DNA of 27,243 bases from contig JAILFF010000086.1 of NCBI GenBank assembly GCA_024697705.1, positions 1-27,243 of the forward strand, in the 5' to 3' direction. This document shows positions 23,938 to 27,243 of the stretch, in pieces. The DNA is from Ruminococcus sp. Its GTDB lineage: Bacteria; Bacillota; Clostridia; Oscillospirales; Ruminococcaceae. The translations under genes were made by a program, and so were the position numbers. The first letter of the stretch is position 1. Each line of letters begins with the position of its first letter. The notes beneath the pieces are model-generated. The model saw nothing but the letters and a program-made list of their open reading frames with translations, was not told the DNA's origin and searched no databases.

Positions 23938-24274
23938 TGAAACCGTTGAAACCGTTGAAAATGCGGGATAGTTGAAAGCTTATTGAAAATCAATTGAAAA
24001 CTATTGAAAACCAATTGAAATTGCATTGAAACCTATTGAAAAATCCTTTATTAACCTATTGGATTTTACAACAGGTTCCAACACAATTCCAACAGGTTTC
24101 CAACAGTTTCCAACTGATTTCCAACAACCTTCCAACAATCTGATCCGCATTTACAACAGTTCCAACAGTTCCAACAGCGAAAAAACCGTTGATTTTTTTT
24201 ATTTTTTCTATAACAAACAAAGCTATATTTTTCTTTTTTTTAAACGGCGGAGCCGGCAGAACTTTGTATTTTAC
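23851..24274. repeat. Outer extent of inverted repeat, with inverted decayed copy of the zot 5' end
   Basis: The inverted symmetry does not stop at the core. Plus-strand 23851-23887 (GTAAAATAC, then TTTCTGCCGGCT, then TCCGCCGTTT) reappears as the reverse complement of 24242-24274 (GTAAAATAC, TTCTGCCGGC, TCCGCCGTTT). The segments between these blocks and the core also align weakly. Because the left block is the 5' part of zot, the right block amounts to a reversed partial zot: in one plus-strand frame it reads KRR, then VFY, at positions matching Zot residues 18-29. This suggests the element arose by inverted duplication of the zot start region, followed by decay of the non-coding copy. Confidence 0.75.
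23923..24188. repeat. Giant hairpin core: two mirror arrays of ten phased TTGAAA/TTGGAA units
   Basis: Left arm 23923-24046 (124 nt) and right arm 24061-24188 (128 nt) are reverse complements around a 14-base loop (24047-24060). The left arm has ten TTGAAA units starting at 23937, 23946, 23955, 23972, 23983, 23994, 24004, 24015, 24026 and 24036. The right arm, read in reverse complement, has eight TTGGAA and two TTGTAA units. From the outside inward the spacings are 9, 9, 17, 11, 11, 10, 11, 11, 10 on the left and 9, 9, 21, 11, 11, 10, 11, 11, 10 on the right; the right arm has a 4-base insertion. My hand alignment gives 99 identical positions and 25 substitutions. It fills nearly all of the 354-base gap upstream of zot. 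Confidence 0.9.
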
Positions 24275-24291
24275 CCTCAAAACATATTTGC

Positions 24292-24426
24292 TTATAGCTT
24301 CTCAGCTTCAGGAGTCTTTTTAAACTTACGTACAAATCGATATAAAGCTATCATACCAATATCAACGAGCTTATAAAGACAATGAAACAAATAACCGATA
24401 AAAAACAAAACAATAATAGTAGACAT
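24292..24426 (-). CDS. 44-residue inovirus membrane protein
   Basis: Starts at ATG 24424-24426 with AGGTGAT 5 bases upstream, 8 bases after the preceding stop. The product has one hydrophobic helix (about residues 3-20), a second semi-hydrophobic stretch (22-31), and a basic tail RKFKK ending PEAEKL. Size, single helix and place between the adsorption protein and Zot fit a minor coat or assembly membrane protein (the pVII/pIX/pVI class of Ff phages). These proteins diverge too fast to name. It ends 18 bases before the outer inverted-repeat block. Confidence 0.65.
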   Translation of the reverse strand: MSTIIVLFFIGYLFHCLYKLVDIGMIALYRFVRKFKKTPEAEKL

Positions 24427-24434
24427 ACAATCAC

Positions 24435-24662
24435 CTAAGTAAAAAATTCTATAACCAAACGAATAACAACACAAAGAATCGTCCAACCGAGTATAACACC
24501 ACAACAAGTAAGTAACATCGAGACATTAACGATAGGGTCAAAATAGTCAATATAGGTCAATAGAGTTGCGAGAGCGCCGATATATGAATCTGTATGACTA
24601 AAATCAACCGAACCGGAAGTAAACATATCAAAAACATTAGACATTATATCTTCAAAAATCAA
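24435..24662 (-). CDS. 75-residue inovirus membrane protein (minor coat candidate)
   Basis: The frame is open from GTG 24671. I prefer TTG 24660-24662 because AGGTGAT then stands 4-5 bases upstream, the same ribosome-site layout as the next gene; ATG 24642-24644 is a further option. It has a hydrophobic stretch near residues 28-40 and a strong membrane helix at about 45-72 (VSMLLTCCGVILGWTILCVV). It lies 14 bases after the adsorption-protein stop and 8 before the next start. Context suggests a pVI-like minor coat or assembly protein; sequence alone does not prove it. Confidence 0.6.
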   Translation of the reverse strand: MIFEDIMSNVFDMFTSGSVDFSHTDSYIGALATLLTYIDYFDPIVNVSMLLTCCGVILGWTILCVVIRLVIEFFT

Positions 24663-24676
24663 ACAGATCACCTACT

Positions 24677-26692
24677 TTACTTAAAAGACAAACCAAAAAT
24701 CTTAAGAGTAATATTTATTAAACTGAAAAAAGTAGCTGCAAGAATAAAAACAGAACCAACGGAACGAAAACGAGGTAGATCATACTGAGCAAATATATCA
24801 GTAAGATTAAAAGTAACACAGTCACCGGACACATCATTGATAGGAGAAGAAGAAGCTTGAGAAACTTCGCCGCCCCCGCGGAGCTGACCGTCAGAATTAA
24901 GAGATTGTTCTACAAAATAAGCAGCCGGTTCCGCATCGGAACCAAAAAGAGGAATAGAAACGATCAAATCCTTCTGTTCAACCTCATGTTGTGTAAAAAC
25001 AGTATTAAGCTGATCAACCATTGGAAAATGAGAAGAAGCTATATCATAGACAACATCTTTATCAGGCACAACTTGGGTCTTAATAGCCTTAACAATATTA
25101 TCACCGACAATAACTATATTTCGGTTGATAGTTTTAAAAGATTCGGTCAAATAATCACCGAAAGCAGTAGTCCAATTATTAAAATCATCTCTGAACTTTT
25201 TTAAAAGAGCTGCAATATATTCAAGCCAATCATGAAAATAACCTTCAATATAATCATGAACGGCTGTAAAATAGTTTTCTGTGTTTTCCTTGATTATACG
25301 GATATTCTCGTTTAATGTATCAAGACCACCATTAACATTATTATTGATGGTAACAACGGCATCGGAAAACCAATCATTGAAACTACCGTCACCGCCTGAG
25401 TCAGAGCCCGAGGAGCTATCCCCTCCCGGATCATCGGTACCGGAAGAGCTATCATCACCCGAACCGGAAGAACTATCATCTCCGGAACCGGTATTTCCGC
25501 CGCCAGCGCCGCTAACGTTATAATTATTTATAGTTGTAAAATTAAAAGACTGATAATTATTGACAGATGAAGTATAATTGAAAATCCTGTCACCCTCAAA
25601 AACAGGAGGTACAGGAGGTTCGGACGGCTCCGGCTCGTAGTCCTTCCAATCGGGAGGATCCTCTATATCTTTAAAAATGCCACCGGGAGGATCAAGCTCC
25701 AAAGGGAATTCCATATTAAAAACAAAGCCATTTTGATATGCAAAAATAAACGCCTTATAGTTTTCTAAAGGGCATCGCTTCCGGTAAGCATATTCGGAAA
25801 ATGCTTTAAGATCGAAAGATGATTCCCAGGAGCTGCCGCTTACAACTTCACGAAAATCTATATATTCGCCGCAATACATACGATCGGAACCATCATCATA
25901 AAGAATGCCGAAACCGATCATAAACGTTCCATCAACATCGGAAACAATATCACGAGACGAATTTAAAAACAAATTAATGGTTCCGGGCGTTTCGCTACTG
26001 GTGCCGGTAAAAAGAAGACGAGCACGTTCAAAATCATTTAAACCAAGACGTCTTCCATAATAAAAAGGATCAGGGTTAACAGTGATATTATTAAGATAGA
26101 ATTGACCGCTGCTAACATTATGTGCAGTAGGTCCACTGTAAGCATAAGTTATAGGAGTACCATCATTAGCAACTTGCAATTTTAAAGTATATTGATAATA
26201 TACAATGGGTCCGGAAGCAATTAAACGATAGTAAGTACCATCAAAAGACGAAGAAACATTATGAACATATTCGAGAGGAACCGCAACACAGTAAGCATTT
26301 CCAAGATTGTATCGAGAAGAATATGATTCGGAACGAAAATTTTCAATTATAGCAAAATAGGCGCAATCCTTAAGAGTATCATTTGAAGCTGAATAACCTA
26401 AAACATCAATAGGAAAATATTTCTGCTCGCAAGCATAATATAATTTCAAGCCGTCGGAATCATCTTGTTGTTCCTGTACAGCATTTTGTTGTTCCCCAAG
26501 AAGATCAGTCAAATCACCTATTAATCCAAAAAAATCAGGATCAAAAAGAGATTCACCTAATCCACGCAAATATTGACGATACAAATTAAAATATTTCTGA
26601 ACAGCAGAAGAATCAGCGGAAGCTATGCACGAAAAAGCGCCCGTGAAAACAATAACCAATACACATATTAAAGAAAAAACACGCTTTTTCAA
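24677..26692 (-). CDS. pIII-like inovirus adsorption protein
   Basis: A 671-residue protein. The start is taken as TTG 26690-26692 (GGGGGTG 6 bases upstream); an earlier in-frame GTG at 26728 falls inside the terminator hairpin. Residues 1-26 form a signal peptide (MKKR, hydrophobic core, cut after ASA). Residues 27-340 form a Tyr/Asn-rich extracellular region with several Cys (for example YYACEQKYF) that probably contacts the host receptor. A Pro-rich hinge (about 342-366) leads to a Gly/Ser/Asp linker (about 396-437), comparable to the Gly-rich linkers of Ff pIII. Then come amphipathic helices and a C-terminal membrane anchor (about 645-669, VFILAATFFSLINITL). This plan is diagnostic of filamentous-phage adsorption proteins. 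Confidence 0.85.
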   Translation of the reverse strand: MKKRVFSLICVLVIVFTGAFSCIASADSSAVQKYFNLYRQYLRGLGESLFDPDFFGLIGDLTDLLGEQQNAVQEQQDDSDGLKLYYACEQKYFPIDVLGYSASNDTLKDCAYFAIIENFRSESYSSRYNLGNAYCVAVPLEYVHNVSSSFDGTYYRLIASGPIVYYQYTLKLQVANDGTPITYAYSGPTAHNVSSGQFYLNNITVNPDPFYYGRRLGLNDFERARLLFTGTSSETPGTINLFLNSSRDIVSDVDGTFMIGFGILYDDGSDRMYCGEYIDFREVVSGSSWESSFDLKAFSEYAYRKRCPLENYKAFIFAYQNGFVFNMEFPLELDPPGGIFKDIEDPPDWKDYEPEPSEPPVPPVFEGDRIFNYTSSVNNYQSFNFTTINNYNVSGAGGGNTGSGDDSSSGSGDDSSSGTDDPGGDSSSGSDSGGDGSFNDWFSDAVVTINNNVNGGLDTLNENIRIIKENTENYFTAVHDYIEGYFHDWLEYIAALLKKFRDDFNNWTTAFGDYLTESFKTINRNIVIVGDNIVKAIKTQVVPDKDVVYDIASSHFPMVDQLNTVFTQHEVEQKDLIVSIPLFGSDAEPAAYFVEQSLNSDGQLRGGGEVSQASSSPINDVSGDCVTFNLTDIFAQYDLPRFRSVGSVFILAATFFSLINITLKIFGLSFK

Positions 26693-26703
26693 GACTACAC
26701 CCC

Positions 26704-26753
26704 CAAAAAGACAAGAAAAGGGATACACAGTAAATAATATTTACGTGTACCCC
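26704..26753 (-). terminator. Terminator between coat gene and adsorption gene
   Basis: On the minus strand a 15-bp hairpin (26753-26745 with 26728-26720, then 26744-26739 with 26735-26730; one T bulge and one G-T pair) is followed by a T-rich tract to 26704. As in Ff phages, a terminator just after the coat gene would give abundant coat mRNA and weak read-through to the adsorption gene. Confidence 0.8.
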
Positions 26754-26797
26754 CTAACTTTTAGATTTTAGCGACTGCTAACAAAATAAACAGCCGG

Positions 26798-27112
26798 TCA
26801 ATTGTAAGCCATACGCTTGAACCAACGCCAAGCAAGTGAAGCAGCTACAAAGACGATACCAACGCCAACAGCAGCAGGAATAACCTTACCGGCTACACTG
26901 GAAAGAGCATCACCCATAGCAGTTACGATAGTATCGATAACAGTATCTGTAGTAGATGCAGTAGTGCCGCTGGTCTCGCCTTCGGCAGAAGCTACAACAG
27001 CAGAACCGCCAATAGTAGCAAGTGCGGTAGTACCGGTTACAGCGTAACGGGTGAACTTCGGATGAGCGGTCATGAACTCAACAGCCTTGTCTTTTACATC
27101 AGAAACGAACAT
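26798..27112 (-). CDS. Inovirus major coat preprotein (pVIII-like)
   Basis: A 104-residue preprotein; the ATG at 27110-27112 is set by GAGGAGG 8 bases upstream, rejecting a longer frame that starts in the hairpin at 27151-27195. Residues 1-43 are a long signal sequence with a charged start, a small-residue core and a cut after ASA (41-43). The mature 61-residue coat has an acidic Ser/Thr-rich head (EGETSGTTASTTD), an amphipathic helix, a membrane helix (about 78-95) and a basic tip, WRWFKR. This head-to-tail charge pattern is that of filamentous-phage coat subunits. It is followed at once by a terminator, consistent with high expression. Confidence 0.9.
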   Translation of the reverse strand: MFVSDVKDKAVEFMTAHPKFTRYAVTGTTALATIGGSAVVASAEGETSGTTASTTDTVIDTIVTAMGDALSSVAGKVIPAAVGVGIVFVAASLAWRWFKRMAYN

Positions 27113-27243
27113 AAAAAGTACCTCCTCAACAGTATTTAATTTTATAGTATCCAGCTTCACGCAGCTGCGCAAAGCGCAGACTTGCGTGAAGCTGGATTAA
27201 CTAATCAAACTTAGTAAAATGATAGATCATACGAACAATAACA
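27113..27243. other. Leader of the coat gene and window edge
   Basis: Holds the coat ribosome binding site, an AT-rich stretch with TATAAA-like boxes (27138-27148 region) and the strong hairpin at 27151-27195. From 27196 to the edge the DNA is AT-rich with no open gene visible. No consensus -35/-10 pair was found, so the coat promoter is either weak, non-canonical or beyond the edge. Confidence 0.5.
27151..27195. repeat. Strong bipartite hairpin upstream of the coat gene
   Basis: A 13-bp outer stem (27151-27163 with 27183-27195) is perfect. After a small asymmetric bulge a 6-bp inner stem (27165-27170 with 27174-27179) closes an AAA loop. It lies about 40 bases upstream of the coat start codon. 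No T tract follows on either strand, so it is not a simple terminator. A packaging signal, replication-origin hairpin or mRNA-stabilising leader of the coat message are the options. Confidence 0.85.

Larger units (their letters stand above)
22667..27243 (-). mobile_element. Partial inovirus (filamentous phage) prophage, morphogenesis half
   Basis: All genes from the right edge to 22667 point left and follow the inovirus order: major coat, terminator, pIII-like adsorption protein, small membrane proteins, Zot/pI ATPase. The DNA is much poorer in GC than the host genes to the left and uses AT-rich codons. No replication initiator, ssDNA-binding protein or integrase/transposase is seen; the element continues past the right edge. 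Coat and Zot genes look intact, so it may be functional. The left boundary given is the end of the last phage-type gene and is uncertain. Confidence 0.88.

Noticed and set aside
23835..24026. A minus-strand open frame overlapping the zot start in another frame
   Set aside because: The product is FQ/FN repeats from the array plus an out-of-frame reading of zot; no ribosome site.
23937..24175. A CRISPR-like array
   Set aside because: Units are only six bases with 3-15-base spacers, the two halves are inverted to each other, and the spacers are shared between halves. This is a palindrome, not an array of unique spacers.
24056..24280. A 74-codon minus-strand open frame between the small membrane protein and zot
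   Set aside because: It starts at TTG without a ribosome site and is translated from the repeat units and poly-A tracts; its content is explained by the inverted repeat.
24026..24376. A 116-codon plus-strand open frame crossing the right arm
   Set aside because: It runs against all phage genes, covers the antisense of the 44-residue gene and is composed of repeat units. Its KRR/VFY patch is the reversed zot remnant, so it is reported as part of the repeat and not as a gene.
26693..26728. A longer start (GTG at 26728) for the adsorption protein
   Set aside because: That codon lies inside the coat-gene terminator, has no ribosome site and would put extra residues before a good signal peptide.
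27113..27172. A longer coat protein starting at 27172
   Set aside because: The extension would be translated from the hairpin; the ATG at 27112 has GAGGAGG at correct spacing and begins a proper signal sequence.

Overview
The window looks like a chromosome segment of a gut-type Clostridia species (Firmicutes; Oscillospiraceae/Ruminococcaceae is my best guess). The grounds are a T-box leader, RNase M5, clostridial-style alanyl-tRNA synthetase, AGGAGG ribosome binding sites, TTGACA-17-TATAAT promoters and the general flavour of the proteins. This placement is inference. The host part (about 1-21,600) is moderately GC-rich and mostly housekeeping. The last 4.6 kb is visibly AT-rich and foreign.

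Region 1 (1-2,830, minus strand): a promoter and ribosome binding site for a gene off the left edge, a YfbK-type von Willebrand A protein with its own promoter, and a DUF3267-type membrane metalloprotease with a clear terminator. Region 2 (2,833-13,311, minus strand): a consensus promoter and T-box leader feed a CPCC-ankyrin protein and alaS. These are followed by grpB-like, HIT, holA (Pol III delta), rnmV (RNase M5), an MBOAT-family membrane protein and a DHHW/CE2 fusion protein. The last two look like a surface-polymer O-acetylation pair, but the signature histidines of both acyl-transfer modules are replaced. Region 3 (13,356-21,631, plus strand): dus, a cysteine hydrolase, then the tightly packed rsmI, rimI, trmN6, tsaD, DinB-like protein and polA. 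It is a translation/tRNA-modification and DNA-replication run ending in a strong terminator.

Region 4 (21,640-22,666) is a scarred junction. It has a candidate short RNA gene with perfect promoter and terminator, a small Cys-rich phage-type gene, and two gene fragments that abut at about 22,260.

Region 5 (22,667 to the right edge, minus strand) is the morphogenesis half of an integrated filamentous phage (inovirus). In transcription order it has a 104-aa major coat preprotein, a terminator hairpin, a long pIII-like adsorption protein, two tiny membrane proteins, a Zot/pI ATPase and a Cys-rich protein. The replication and integration genes are not in the window and presumably lie beyond the right end.

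The most unusual object is at 23,851-24,274, between the tiny membrane protein genes and zot. It is a giant imperfect inverted repeat whose core (23,923-24,188) is built from two mirror arrays of ten TTGAAA/TTGGAA units. The units are spaced mostly 9-11 bp, with matching spacing order in both arms. Of 25 substitutions between the core arms, I count 20 that keep a G-U/G-T pair in the coding-sense strand and none that give A-C. The zot start codon lies inside the predicted stem and has no recognisable Shine-Dalgarno. The outer part of the element is an inverted, decayed copy of the 5' end of zot. It could be a packaging signal, an origin or a translational lock on zot; the sequence alone does not decide.
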